64,000 nucleotides of DNA from Acanthopleura granulata (Eukaryota > Mollusca > Polyplacophora > Chitonida > Chitonidae). Positions 1 through 13,000 of this stretch are shown here, in pieces (position 1 is the stretch's first letter; each line of letters starts with the position of its first letter). The stretch covers positions 27,294,265-27,358,264 of the forward strand of contig JABBOT010000002.1 in NCBI GenBank assembly GCA_016165875.1, in the 5' to 3' direction. A program made the position numbers and the translations under genes. The notes below the pieces were generated by a model. That model worked only from the letters and a program-made list of their open reading frames with translations, was not told the DNA's origin and ran no database searches.

Positions 1-152
1 AGTTGTCATTCAAAGAAATTACATGTACTCTAACTATGGTCACAATAGTGCATAAAACTACTGAAAGTGACTATAACAATGCATGATTTTGCCACAGCTA
101 CTACAATACTTCATCATAAGATGTTTCAGCAAATGTGACTTGTTAGACTTAC

Positions 153-3100
153 CAACTGGTCTGCCAACAAAAGGACTGTTTTGAGACTGAATTTTCTTGA
201 GCAGAAATTGAAAAGATCTTCTAAACTAGGTCCCAGTAGTTCCATTACCATCACATTGTAGTCTCCTTCTGCCCCACACCATTTGATCGTTGGAATTCCA
301 ACTAAAGAAGATATGAAGAAAATTTTTCTTAACAGTAAATAAAGATTTCCGAGAATTCAAGGCAAGATTTGTGCAATCATAATGTGGTATCAGCCAGCAC
401 TCTGTGGTAGCAAACTAAATGCTCCAAACAGAAATCATTCCTACAGAACCATATAATCCAATATGTTAAATGATTATGGACCAACCACTCAGCACAAGAC
501 ACTGCATTTCCTTTCCCGCATGCATATATAGTGATCACACACATTGTAAAATTGATTCAATTGTATAAAATAGATTATGTCTATTTTTTTTTTATTCAGC
601 TACTTACAAAGGAGATTACAAAATTATTTACATATAACAGATAACAGACAATCAAAACTGAAAATCAATATTACAAAATAAGTATCTTGATTCACTTGTA
701 CCAAGTTTTGCCGAAATTGGACAATAACTGTTACAGTAATTAGCTGCATTTTGAAAGAAATGTTAACATCTGCTGCATGAACAATTCAGACAGACAACTG
801 ATCACTGCAGTGGAAAATTGACACAATTTATGTATCATGATGTAGTCTACACTTAAACCAATTTTCTTTGAACTCAGACAAAATCTGTAGGAGTAGCGTT
901 TTGAAAAATATGTTAATATATACTGAATGAACAGACACAGACAGACGGAAACCTGATCAATGAAGGGGAAAAGCAACACTCCAAATTATGTATCTTGATG
1001 TATTATTTATTTGATCAGTGTTTTATGGCACACTTGAGAATATTTCACTTATATGACAGCAGCCAACATTATAGTCTGAGGAAACCAGGTGGAAATCTAC
1101 GACCATCCGCAGGTTACTGCTGGACCTTCCCACTCACACAAATGGAAAATTGATACTATGAATTGTGTATCTTGATGTAGCCCTCGCTGATTCAATAAAC
1201 AAACTTGGATGTCGGCTTTTTTTTCAATATGCCTTCCTTCAAAAGACCAAAGATTGAAACTGTATTCGTACATGTAAGTGGTGCATTCATGTGAGTAGCG
1301 CAACCATAACTGATGAGATAAATTCCAGAAAAAATCCTTGTACCCACTTTTGTCTAGTAATTTGGAGGATTTACTTGTAGCTATCTTTATTCCCAGGTGG
1401 TTGTGGCCAGACACCCACTGTGACTGACATGCACATGCAGAGGGTAAACTAGGAAATAATTCTACCCGCTGTGGGCTTATCCACATGTATGAATAATTTC
1501 CTTTGATAATTTATCTGGTTGCCTGGCCACTGTCTTTCATTGCACCTGTACTTGTGTCTTCGTTTTGTTTAGCCAAATCAGGGCAATGAAGGCTTTTATG
1601 GTTATAAAAGCAGACTTGGCCTTCCTTGACTCCCACATGTTGTTGTTGTTTCACCTGTGATCGCTAATGACAGCATGACTGACTGAACCTTCATACCACT
1701 CTGCGGTCTGTAGGTCTAGTTCACAGTGCAAAACCTTGATGAGAATTCATATACCCATTTAACTGGTGCAAGGCTTTTTAAGACTTGAAAATGTTGGTAA
1801 AAAGTGTGCCATTTACGCATGTAAACATGACATGTCTGGCAAAACACTGCAAAAAGCCATCTATTGAAAAAACAGATTGAATTTTTTGGTGGCAGAAATC
1901 AAAATTTTAGTCGCACATGCCACCAGTTAGTCGTTAACTTTTAAGCCCTAGTTTTTTTCACTGCTGTAAGCTATTTATCAAAGTTCACACAATTAAAAAG
2001 GAAACCTGCAGATGAAATTCAAGGCTGTGTGCATTGAATGTTGCTGAAGTTAGTAGTACCAAGATTTTTGAGATGTTCGATTGAATTTATGTAAAATTTT
2101 GAATATTTCTTTCAAAAGAGAACATAAATTGAATAAATATATGTATTGAGCTTTTTATTCAATTGAGTTCTACAAATCCCAGCAGTGTTTTTGGCAGGGT
2201 ACGAGATGTGGTTTTGTAGTATTGCCCCTATTAAGAGCTGCGTCACACAACTTTGCCTTTCTAGTATGAAAGTTGCTCTTTCAAAACACTATGGCCACCC
2301 TGCCCCATTTCAGTTGAAGTCTGAGATCAGTGTATTTCAGTGTTGCCTTATATATACATGTACATGACTTTCTTACCTCCACCTTGCATCATCTTGTAAA
2401 TTTTGCTTTCAATATGCAGCTGGGGATGCTTTGTTTTCACACATTCTAGTTTAATTGCAACTTCTTCTCCGTTAGAAATATCTGTTCCTGAAAAAACAAG
2501 TGAATTGTTTTGATGAAATAAAGGCATCATTTAAACAGTCAAAATTCATTTACACTGAATCCATGTATGAAATTTCATCACATTTTGCTCTGGAATTCTG
2601 GAGAAACAATACTACCAATACATGTGGTGCTGTCTCGGTATTAAATAGAAAAGGAAGTTAATGTTAGTCATCAATACATTTCACTTGGCCGTAAAGTTTT
2701 CATCAAAGTGCATTTTAAAGGCCAATAAAGGTCAGAAAATAACACTGCTAAAAAAAATTTTTCAGTACTCTATCATAATCCAACCTTCAAGCCAAACCTC
2801 AAATCACATTTCTAAGACCTACAGAACTCACAGCATCAGGCAAAATATGTTATAACCTAATTATAGATGAGCATTTCATCTCAGATACAATATACGTGGT
2901 TTTCTGTGTGCATACTGTGGTGTACAACTGTGCTAGGCTGAAGGTCAATAGATTTAAATGTCGTTGCTGTTCCATATTATCCCCCTTACTAACAAATTAC
3001 TGTTTATGGTCTTTGGCAAAACTGTCACAAAACATATCAGAAAACTGGAGATCTGACAGCATAACATAGTTTCTGCTAAACAACATAGAAAGAGCATCAG

Positions 3101-6100
3101 TCCCATTGCTCATATTCAAGTAATAAAACATATAGCTATGCAGGTTCAACAAGTGTTACAAAACACCAGGTTGTTATTTGTGTCATACTTCAGCCATGTG
3201 AACTCTTTAGTCTAGCTCTGATGAGCTTTAGGCCTCCTGCATTTCTCATGTACACCTGCTTCATTTTAAGTCTTCTGCATTATTATGTTCAGCAGGCTTT
3301 TCCTGCTGGCCACCCATAAATTTATGATTATCCATATCTATAGGCCTACTAGGTCATCGTATGTTTGGGTGGCACAGTTACAACATTACCAGCAGAAATG
3401 CGCAGTGAAACCACTGAGCAACATAACTGGTTGAAACACAGATTTGCTCAGATACAATTGCAGGGCAACGAATGAGTCTGGAATTGACTGTGGTCCTCAC
3501 TTTTCTGAATTTCATGATTAATGGGAAAACATTAGGAAATAAAGAGGTAAAAAATAGCTGTGGTAAATGAGGTTGGCAGAACCTTGGTAAGCAGAAGGTA
3601 GTTAATTTGGAAACCTGACACAAAAAATAATTACTGTTGCCTGATGGGTGCAGGCACCTGCGGGGTTTGACTTGCCAGGCTGAATTTTAGGCTGTCTCGA
3701 GACGCTGGGCTAGCAATTTTATGCACACTGAACGGGGGCTGTCAATGCAAGTTTTGGCATTTTTTAGAATCTGATATTTTGGAAATTCATATATGGATCT
3801 TTCCAAGCTGTCAATCAAGAACGTGCATTTGACAGATCATAATCAATATTGCTGCACGTGTGTGAATCAAATGTCCCACACATTGGTTACAAATGTTAAA
3901 TCTTACTGTGATGTTGCAATTGCTTTACTGGGAATGGAATGAAAAGTAATGGTGTCACCAGAAGAGGTGGTGGGACATCACATGTGGTATGTATGTATGT
4001 ATGCTTAGGTTTTATGCAGTACTTTACACATTTGCAGTCATATGACGACAAGCAGTTCTCAGAATGTAGACATGCTGCGTCTTCTTGGTGCACAACGAGT
4101 CTATACCATCAAAGTGCCATCAGCCATGGTGGAAATGCGTATTTGAAAGAGTTAGAGTTGTAAAGGCATGTGCAATTTTCTGTGAGGAGGTAACTGGTGC
4201 CATGCAGTATCTGGGCTAACAGAAAAGCCCCATGATTTCCCTGCTTCTGCCTTCATAGGCAAGACACATACAAATTCATCTCTTCAATTAATACCCGTCA
4301 CCAATGTATGTATATGGCAGCTCGACTTGTATGTGCTTTCTGGGATGTTTTTATACGTCTTTGTTGTACACTTTAGTACGGTAATTGTGACAGAGTTTTA
4401 AACTAGGATGTTGCATCACTTCTATGCCTTTTGTGAAATTTTTCAATTTATTCGCATGTTTTCAAAATATTTATTAAAGCATGTTTGTTATGGTATTATT
4501 GTGTGTATATTTTAATTACAAAACAAAATATAACAATAACATTATATTTCTTCTGACTGGAATATTTGGGCTATGTCTGTTCCCACAAAATACTGGTGCG
4601 GCATACAGGCTGAAAAAAGTCATGTCTCCTGACAGCAAAAACACAATTTGCAGCTGCCTTTTGCAAGGCCTTCTGCAACCTGGAAATGGAACTTTCGAAT
4701 ACGGGAGTTTCGAGTTCATATTCTTTTGTCACAAAAGGTAAAAGGGAGTCCAACTGTGTCATGTGACTTATCAAAAGTGTCAGGCAATTTTGTTCACTTT
4801 ATTTTACTGATTACCTGTCCCCCATGTTAGGGAGGTACAAACAACCTCTCCTTTAATCAGCAGCTTCCTAAGTTAAAAGAAACTTTCTGCTCCTCAATTT
4901 TCCCTATTGTATGTCTAGTCTAAATAACTTTTTGTGGCACCTTTCTTAGACATCCATGTTATTGTAAATGTAATGAGAATTAACTACCTAACATTTTTGA
5001 CAGGTCACATTGTACAGTACAGCTTTTTTTACCTTTAGGGATAAAAGAGTTTGAACTCGAAACTCCCTTATTATCAAATCCTCATGTTCTCTTTCCCGGT
5101 GCACAATCAACAGTTCACAAAAGCACAACATCTCCCTTGCCTATCCCAGTATTTGGCAGGAAGAGATATGATGCAAACAAATGAGGGAGTAGTCTCTCAT
5201 GGTCTTCTCCCAAAGCCACAAATGATTTCTTGAACTGATAGATCGAGATCGACGAAATGCTTGGCTCATGCGAGACCCAATCTCAATACAGTGTCTCATT
5301 TGAGCCAGTATTTCCGCTGTTCTTTCTGGTATAGTAAATCATATCTCCATGTATACCCTAATGATGATGCAAATTGATCAACCAAAGCTACATAAAATCA
5401 AGCTGAGATACAAATTTAACAGAAAAAAAAAAGAAAAAAAGAATGGCAAGCATCTGTCAGGTCAACTTCAATGGTGTGCTTTCAAGTTGATTTTCTTTGA
5501 GATTCTTTCTGTCACAAACTTGCCGTAAAAATCCAATAAGGTTTGGAAGTTCATGAGATAAACTTTATTTTAGCAATGAAATGTCCGAATGTCAAATATT
5601 GCCACAATCAAGCTTAATTTAACTCGGGTCTGCACCAGAATAACATCAGAAAATGTTGACGATGCCCAGTGTCTGAAATATGCACAGAATGTTTAGTTTG
5701 TTCAAGTTCCACCATTATACGTGATGGTGATCTGTGGCTTAGTGCAACTTAAAAGCTAGCTGATTGATCGAGACTGACACAATTATTGGCTCTACCAGTG
5801 TAGTGAATCGTACCTCAATGTATTCCCTAATGATGATTGCAAATACATCAGCCAATGACGGAGAAAATCAAGCTGAGATACAAATTTATCAAAACCAAAA
5901 AAGAAATAAGCAAGCATTCACCGGGGCAACTTGAGTGGTGTGCTTCCAAGTTGATTTTCTTTGAGATTCTATGTCATAAACCTGAAGTAAAAATTCAATG
6001 AGGATTGGAAGTTCATGAGATAAACTTCGTTTTAGAAATGAATTATCAGATCATCAAATATCGCCACAATTAAGTTCAATTTAATTGAACTTATGTCTGC

Positions 6101-6856
6101 ACCAGCATAACATCAGAAAGTGTTGGCACTGCCCTGTGTCTAAGATATATGCACAGAATGTTCAGTTTGTTCCAGATCCATTATTATGTGTTTGTGATCT
6201 GCAGTTTAGTATAACTTAAAAGCTAGCGGTTAATTTTGGAGTCAAGTGGTATGAAACAACTGTCAACAGCAGCTTAAGGACCCAGGTAAATCATTGATCT
6301 GTCGGTGTCACACTGTCAAATGAAGTACAGTTAAGAACAGAGTATACAAATAAGGACAAGGTCAAGATATATCAGACTTTCTTGGTGAACAGGAAAATTT
6401 TACTTATATATGATAAACAAATACTAAACCGCTTTAGAGAGAATTGAGGGTTACAGCATACACACCTGACCAAAACGACAATAACTTGGAAAGTATCCTA
6501 GCAATGCACTGATTCATTGCTGATTCATTTCAAGGAAACCAGACTCCTTATCACGATGGTGAAAATTTGGCATTCTCGACAACAACACTTTCTTCTCAAA
6601 TACAAACACGTAAATGTAGATGAACAAGAACCTGGCCACAAGAACAAATCACACATTTTTCTCATTGCATTTCTGACTCGTCTTTGAACGATGTTAGTTA
6701 ATCTGAGGAGGACTTTGAATGCTGGGTATGTGACAGAAATGTCAAAAAATAATGGAGTAGGTCGTTCGATGCATACTTACCAAGATAAATATCTCCAAAC
6801 GAACCACTGCCGATCTTCCTACCTAAACGATATTTGTTGCCAACTCGCAACTCCAT
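153..6856 (-). CDS. CSNK1D/E-like: Casein kinase 1 delta/epsilon, N-terminal part (3' end outside window)
   Basis: Ser/Thr kinase of the CK1 delta/epsilon group (Drosophila doubletime), which in animals acts in circadian timing, Wnt signalling and vesicle traffic. Three coding exons on the minus strand: 6781-6856, 2377-2487 and 153-301 (76, 111 and 149 nt). They join in phase with GT-AG borders to give 112 residues. Visible features are the start [16 protein letters not shown], the glycine loop GSGSFGD (about residues 16-22), the catalytic lysine in VAIKLE (about 38), the HIES helix motif (about 50), and the hinge region [15 protein letters not shown]. The match to animal CK1 delta/epsilon is near-identical, which excludes the alpha and gamma groups. 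The remaining kinase domain and C-tail lie left of the window. Introns 1 (2488-6780) and 2 (302-2376) are long and hold repeats but no other gene. Whether it is orthologous to delta or epsilon cannot be decided, because the lineage probably predates that split. Confidence 0.93.
1001..1141 (-). repeat. tRNA-SINE family A copy, 5'-truncated
   Basis: On the minus strand this copy shows the body (cgtagatttccacctggttt), the conserved TGAAATATTCTCAAG block and an AATAAATA-type tail, matching the full-length copy at 57220-57476. The tRNA-derived head is missing. It lies in intron 2 of the CK1 gene. Confidence 0.7.
2745..2872 (+). repeat. Dispersed repeat family B copy
   Basis: About 130 bp resembling the segments at 9748-9880, 42425-42520 and 48772-48910. 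Shared blocks include CACATTTCTA, CAACAGAACTCACAG-like, ATCAGGCAAAA and CCTAATTA. All four copies have the same orientation. No coding capacity or tRNA box is seen. Confidence 0.55.
4690..5075. mobile_element. MITE-like element with imperfect terminal inverted repeats
   Basis: The left arm (about 4690-4742) contains GGGAGTTTCGAGTTC followed by AAAAGGTAAAA. The right arm (about 5022-5075) contains the reverse complement GAACTCGAAACTCCC preceded by TTTTACCTTT. The arms are about 50 bp, imperfect, and about 280 bp apart, with no coding capacity between them. This is the form of a non-autonomous DNA transposon inside CK1 intron 1. Target-site duplications were not resolved, so the family is unknown. 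Confidence 0.5.
5237..6232 (+). repeat. Direct tandem duplication of about 500 bp in CK1 intron 1
   Basis: Unit 1 is about 5237-5760 and unit 2 about 5762-6232. Corresponding blocks in the same order include AATCAAGCTGAGATACAAAT, AAGTTGATTTTCTTTGAGAT, GGAAGTTCATGAGATAAACT, TCTGCACCAG..TAACATCAGAAA, TATGCACAGAATGTT and CTTAAAAGCTAGC. The copies differ by many substitutions and small indels, so the duplication is not recent. No open frame is preserved in either copy. Confidence 0.85.
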
Positions 6857-7330
6857 GCCTGTTCAAACATATGAAACGAAATATCCAAGTAGCCTGAAAT
6901 TGTTTGACATAGAAAGAAAACACAAACAGTTTCAAAGGAGGGTATTCGACAAAGAAGACGGAAGAACGTTTTACCTGTTTGATAACCGTCACAATTCCCC
7001 CATAAATCAGTAAATCGATAATCTGTCTTTCGCTTTCTATGTACTATTCGAAGCAGTTATAGACGGTTTGCGTGTGATGATATAGATTGCAAAGCTACCC
7101 AGTCCGTTAAATCTCCGCCATTATTTACTTCTTTCAATACTGGTTGCTGACCTGTTCGCGCAAGCGCGACAGCTTTACTTCCTACTTCAAATAGCCCGGA
7201 TGCCACATTTATGAGGGCAGGGCGGTACTTGACGAAGAACGTGAGAGGGTGAACATTTGTAGTTATCACCCAACTGTTTTCATTCAAACATAAGCGAACT
7301 TATCAGCGAACGCAATTAAAAGCAGGTTAA
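6857..7330 (-). promoter_or_regulatory. Probable 5' UTR and promoter region of the CK1 gene
   Basis: The sequence just upstream of the CK1 start codon has somewhat more CpG than the introns. On the minus strand it carries an AATGGCGGAG motif (near 7110-7122) of the YY1 type often found near metazoan transcription starts. No TATA box is evident. The transcription start is not resolved. Open frames here on the minus strand have no family resemblance and are treated as leader sequence or noise. Confidence 0.35.
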
Positions 7331-9147
7331 AAGTAATAACTCTCTTAAAATTTGCTTCACCTAAAATGTTGATTGTGTGTTGATAGGTACCATAGCCACT
7401 TAGATGTAGTTGTTGTTGTCGTTAGGGCTATCAATACCAGTAGGGCTAGGTATCACTGCATGGTCGTGTGTTTATCGTAGTCCTTTGATATAGTACTGGG
7501 GCTGTAGTCACAAGGTAGAGTGATGTTAATATATTGAAAAATGTCCTTTCTCATTGAACATTGGAAAAACAGGTCAATGACGAACAGTAGGACGACCCAA
7601 ATCTTTACAATCGCCTTGGGGGAAATAAAGTAGGAGTTATATCCTTTTATTGAGGCACATTTATATGCTATTAGAGGAATACTACCAACAGCCTGTGATC
7701 CCCGGTATTTATTTAATAATTACTTCTTAAACATATTCTTTACTGCCTCAATGACTTCAAGAATAAGATCACACTGGTTTTGGACGAGATGGGGGTCTCG
7801 AACCGAACAACAACAACCACAACATTGGTAACCTCTTAGAAATCACGATAGTTCACGAGAGCCCCTACCCTGTCCCACCCGAAACCAGCGTATCTTAAGA
7901 GATTTCTGCCATGCCGATTTGGCATATTTATCAAACAGCAGTTGAGTTAAATTAAACGTTGAGGTCTGTTTTCGTCAGTTTCTGATATTTACCTATCTCA
8001 GCGTTTAATACTTGAGTTCAGGTATCCAGTTGGTCCGTTCTTTAAACAGACTTAGCGAAACAAAATTTACCTTCAAATCTGCCCTAAAACAGCAGCATAC
8101 ATCTATTTCTTGTGTGGACTGAGGAGAAAAGGGCCTTTGTTATCAATTCTGCAAGTTTAAATCCATTTCTGACAGTGAATGTTGCTGACATTAAATGAAA
8201 TGTTTCGTTTCCACTCATCAGAATCACACTGTGCAAGCCTTGTTAAGTCAGGTAGACTAAAATCTGCACTACCCTCCCAAAAATATGGAAAGGCGAGTTG
8301 GACCTTAAAGGAAGATTTCATGTACTGAAATACAGTGTCATAGAATATACACGGTAGAAAATGCACAATACATGTGACCAACGTGGCTCCCTTGTTAACC
8401 TGTTTTCTGTATTTCGCTGTACGGTTCGAGGCATGATCCAGAATTTGAGATTTTTTTACGAGAAAGAAGGAACCAATTACTATTGCAATGGGTTTTAATA
8501 ATATCTCCTCTCAGGAATAGATTTATATTTGTAAGAGATATAATGAAGGTCATGACCCTGTTCTTCAAGCAAGAAATTGATGCACACTGCTGTTTTAGTT
8601 CGGACTCAAGAGCCAACTTGGTTCGGCTAATTGCTTGTTGCATCACCAACTGGTCTTTTGAACTTGAAGATTAAACATTGAGGCAGGTAAATTTCAGAAT
8701 TTGTTCAGAATAGACCACAACTTTTAATTTAATTGAACCAGTGAAACAGCGGTAAATTCAGGTTGAAATAAATACAGCTTTCTACAAAGATTTGTGCACT
8801 TATTGAACCAGCACCTTCTTACACTGACATCACAGACTGGGCAGCCTAGCTTTAAAATTCACAATATGCATATTCAGTCACGCCATCTTCCTCGCAGACT
8901 ACAGCAAAACAGTTACACACAGGCCCTGTACTGTATGATTGAGGAGTCCAAGTCCTGTCAATGTGAACTTTTCAAACGATCTGGAGACAGAAAATATGGA
9001 AATTCTAGACAGTATCCCATTACAAACTAACTTCAAAATGCTATGAAAAAGTTACCTGCCTCTTAACATTTTCTAATACAAAGCAAGCTGACTAGAACTA
9101 GCCAAGCCTTCAAGGGGTGTGTCAGTGTAGCAGTTTAGGCAGAGAAC

Positions 9148-9173
9148 TAATAGTTAACTAAAGTTAACTATTA
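9148..9173. repeat. Perfect inverted repeat, 12-bp arms with AA spacer
   Basis: TAATAGTTAACT, then AA, then AGTTAACTATTA: a perfect dyad with the GTTAAC half-sites found in HNF1-type homeodomain sites. It is about 930 bp upstream of the PRPF31 start codon. Function unknown. Confidence 0.6.
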
Positions 9174-9747
9174 AACATTACACTTCAGACTTACAGACAT
9201 GAGTCATTGGTTAACCCTTTTAAGTTCTTAACTACATGTGTGTAATGGGGTTTAACAAAGTGTTGGCATTGTGCTACTAATTGGTGCTAACTTACCCATG
9301 GAGGGCATGGTTTAGAATCTAGGTTTAACTGCTTTACTCGTAGGAATAGTCAGGATATTTTATAGGTGACGGATTGAGTGCAGTCTAAAGAGCATAAAGC
9401 AATAAAATGACACATATTAATGTGACTTTTTTTAGATTTTTTTTCACCAGGAAATTTGAACAAATAGTTCAAATTGTAAGGTGGGCATAATGGGCCAAAT
9501 TTTGATATAGCGGTAATGATTTTTTCGCGATAAATGCGTCATGATTTTTTTCTGTAATTAGTGTATTTTCAGATTGTTGGTTTTAGAAGTTTAGTTTTGT
9601 ATGATGTTACATAACTAGATTTCACAAAACTACAGCTTGGGGTGAAAACATATCTGCTCATCATTCCTGTATATAAGCTATATATTTTAAATTTTTCCAT
9701 CGAAGTGTAATTTTAGGAACAAATAAATATCATAAAATGTCCCTTTA

Positions 9748-9880
9748 GGTGCTGATTTTTTAATTTTTCCAGTAGGATCTAATCCTACCTTCTACACAAA
9801 ACACATTTCTAGGATCAACAGAACTCGCGGAATTAAGCAAAATCTGCAATTTAGTCATAGGCAAGACTTTAGGGTATTTA
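9748..9880 (+). repeat. Dispersed repeat family B copy
   Basis: Contains GGTGCTGATTT, CCAGTAGGATCTAATCC, CTACCTTCT, ACACATTTCTAGGATCAACA, GAACTCGCGGAAT and AGCAAAATCTGCAATTTAG. It aligns along its length with the copies at 42425 and 48772. Confidence 0.6.
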
Positions 9881-10098
9881 CTGTATGTACCAAAATATGC
9901 CTCATAAAGGACTATTTATGTGCACTTCTCAAGGTAAAAGAAAAAATGTATGTATACTTTCAGATGCAATCCTGTTAATGATTCCTCAGATTTTAATTTC
10001 TTATCCTTTAAGGATGTCAAATAAATCAGCTACATGATTACTCAGCCATTATTATTTGTGTTTCAGAAGACAATTACTAAGAAAGTGGGCTGCCAACC

Positions 10099-13000
10099 AT
10101 GTCGTTAGCTGACGAATTACTGGCAGATTTGGAAGAGGGAGGTGATGACCTAGGAGAAACTGAAAGTGAAGCCCTCAATGAACTTACAGAAGTTGAAGAT
10201 GTTCTCATGGAAACAGATTTGTCAAAGGGGCGAAACTCAGTCCGATCTGTGGCTAAACTGCGGGACAGTGATCAGGTATTACGGAAGTTCTGTGAATACT
10301 TTGAGGAAGAGGGCATGGCTGAGTGGTTAGGTGCATGGCTCCAGCGCTGTTTCACATCAGGTGTGGGTTCAATCCTTGTCTTGAATACGAAATTAGTATT
10401 ACCGTGAATTCGCTAGGTGTGATCAAACTCGCTGCCAGCCAGTGAGTCACGTGGCCATTAAGATGTTGGTACTTGGTCGAAAATCGTCATGGAATACGGT
10501 AGATGCGGTTGAAAAGTTTTAGGTCTCACTTTACACCCTCTGTCTAAAATAATAACCTTGTCCACCTTCTTGACTGTGTTAATGATGTTTAACACTGATA
10601 ACAGGAACATTATTTTTTAAATATCAACTGAGTTAAAATACACATGCCATTCTTTGTCCATGACATCCAGTGCACATCCTGACCACTGTGTTTTGCTTGT
10701 TATATGTGGATGTGCATATGATATTCATGTTATATGTGGATGTGCATATGGTATCCATGAGGAAAAGTAATTGTGTATATTTAGGGTCATTGAAAAAGAG
10801 GTAATAATGGCAGGTTTTTCTAATTCTGTCAGGTTTTCTTGTCCATAAATGCACAACCCTGAGTGTAAAAAGGAAGGCAGTTTAGGATTTTAATATTACA
10901 ATGTGTGAATCGGTTGATGCTACTGTTACATTCTTTATCAAGGCTTGTATGTTTTCCCAGTGTTAATATGGGAACAGGTGCTCATGTTACATACATGATC
11001 TATGAATTTTTCAGCTGAAAGAAATATTGTCTCAAATTCACAAATACCAAAGTGGAAGCAAGAAAAGAGATGGTAAGCATCAGTGTATGTTTGTTCTTGT
11101 ATTCCCTATTTCTCCCTAATTGATGAAATAGATAAGAACTATAGCCGTATAACCCATATGTCTAGTTGTCAGGTCGTTTGTTTATCTCACGAATACTGCC
11201 AAAGTATGAACATGAATGAGGCCAACTTGTACTGCTAGACTTCCACTGAATTAACTACCTTGAAATCACACCCATATCAGTGGCTGGTTAGTTAGAATGT
11301 ACTGTGGTCAGGTGGGACCTTGAAAATAGCTGAATGCGACATGTCTTAGTTAAACCAAGAAGAGCTGACAATACTTTTGTAAATCTTGATCACATTGAAT
11401 TAAATTTACCCAAAAGACTGAAAGCTTTATGAACAAAAAGGATGATTTCTTGACGAGCTTTCATCTCATCATAAATCACTTGCTTTCACTGGACTTCCCT
11501 AACTGTTATATCGGAACACAGCATTGGGGATGGGGTTTCTCTGTTGACCTCCTTTTGCCCATGCAAATTCTCTTATGTATTTGAAAAATGTGAGATCATG
11601 CATTTTGTGTGATCATCAGCAGCCATTGTTTGCTTATCTACAGTTTATAACATTAAGAGGGGAAGAGAGGTGAACTCAGTCAGCTGCATATAAAGATACT
11701 TTTCAGCTTGCGTCTTCTTTTTCTTGGACACCAAATAGTACACTACATAGTGATGTTAGTTAACTATTTTCAGTGAATTCCACCGTGCTCTGCCACCATA
11801 ATGCTGGTCGCCGTCGTATAAGTGAAATATTGAGTAAGACGTGAAACACCACTCAAATAAATAAATAAATAAATATTTTCAGTGAAAAATGTCCGTTCTG
11901 ATGTGTAGAAAAGTGTTATTGCAGCCATAAAGTAACCTACATATTGCATATGCTGTTCTGATTTCAGGCATTCAAAGTAGGTCCCACGTAGTTTTAGTTT
12001 CACACCTGAAGAACTAATCTCGCTTTACGTCATGTTGGCTCTCACCAGACAAGGACTGTTATTCAGTTCAGGGCTATTTTTGTTCAGCAGAATTTTTCCC
12101 GGGGCAGGAAGACAAACATACATAGGCAGAGAGATGTGTTAAGTCTGTCATATATTTATGCAGGAAAGGCCAACCAAGAAATAAGTATACCATTGTACAT
12201 CCTGTTACCTCCACTTGTCGGTCAGTGTGCTACTGAATCGCCACACATAGCAAATGGTATTGTTAGATCTTGTGCATCTTGTAGCAACTGATCGACAGTC
12301 TTATTGTTATTCCCCTACCAATAAACAGTTGAGGTGGAGGGGGTGTGAAGTTTGCACCTTGTGTGTCAATCAATGACTCTTGTGTATTTTTCTTTGAAAA
12401 TTGTTCAGTGTATTGAAGTGAAACTTGGTACATGGCTTGGCGATGACAATTTACAGATCCAGTCTCATTTTGGACCTTTTCATGTGTTCTGGAAAACCTA
12501 TGGCCGTTTTTACCCTGTGTTGGACCGATGATAGTTTTCCGAACCTTGGTTCAAAACACTTGATCATTTTGAAGTGAAACTTCAAAATCAGTCGCAGATC
12601 AGTTTTGAGTTTCAACCTTTTTCATACGTTTGCAACATAATTATATCCGTTTATCCTATTTTACACTCAAATAGTTCTTCAAACTTTTCTTCAAAATGGT
12701 CTGTCGTCTTGAATTTAAATTTGGTAAGGGGCTTAACCGCAGCAGTAATCTATTTACATCGGTTTTTGTCCAGTTTCCCACCACGAGATACACTTTACAC
12801 AGCTTTCATTCTGATGGCTCAAACCATTAGAGAACATGTATTGCTAAAAAAACACTTTGTGAAAGCTTGCTAAACACTGAATTCAGCCAGTGAGCTAAAT
12901 AGGGCATACATGTAGATCACCCAATCAAATGTCAGAAACAGACAGGCCATCACACAGTCTCATCGTAACACTTGAAATTGCAGCACTGGCTCCAGTTTAG

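Larger units (their letters stand above)
7331..10066. other. Intergenic region between CK1 and PRPF31 (divergent genes)
   Basis: No gene is supportable on either strand. The open frames of 60-85 codons show no family resemblance and no splice context. It holds a perfect 12-bp-arm palindrome at 9148-9173 and a family B repeat at 9748-9880. A non-coding first exon of PRPF31 probably lies here, because a splice acceptor (TTTCAG, ending at 10066) precedes the PRPF31 start codon, but I cannot place it. Confidence 0.5.

Noticed and set aside
7057..7287. 76-codon minus-strand frame upstream of CK1
   Set aside because: It falls in the presumed CK1 promoter and leader, shows no family match and is not joined to the kinase frame.
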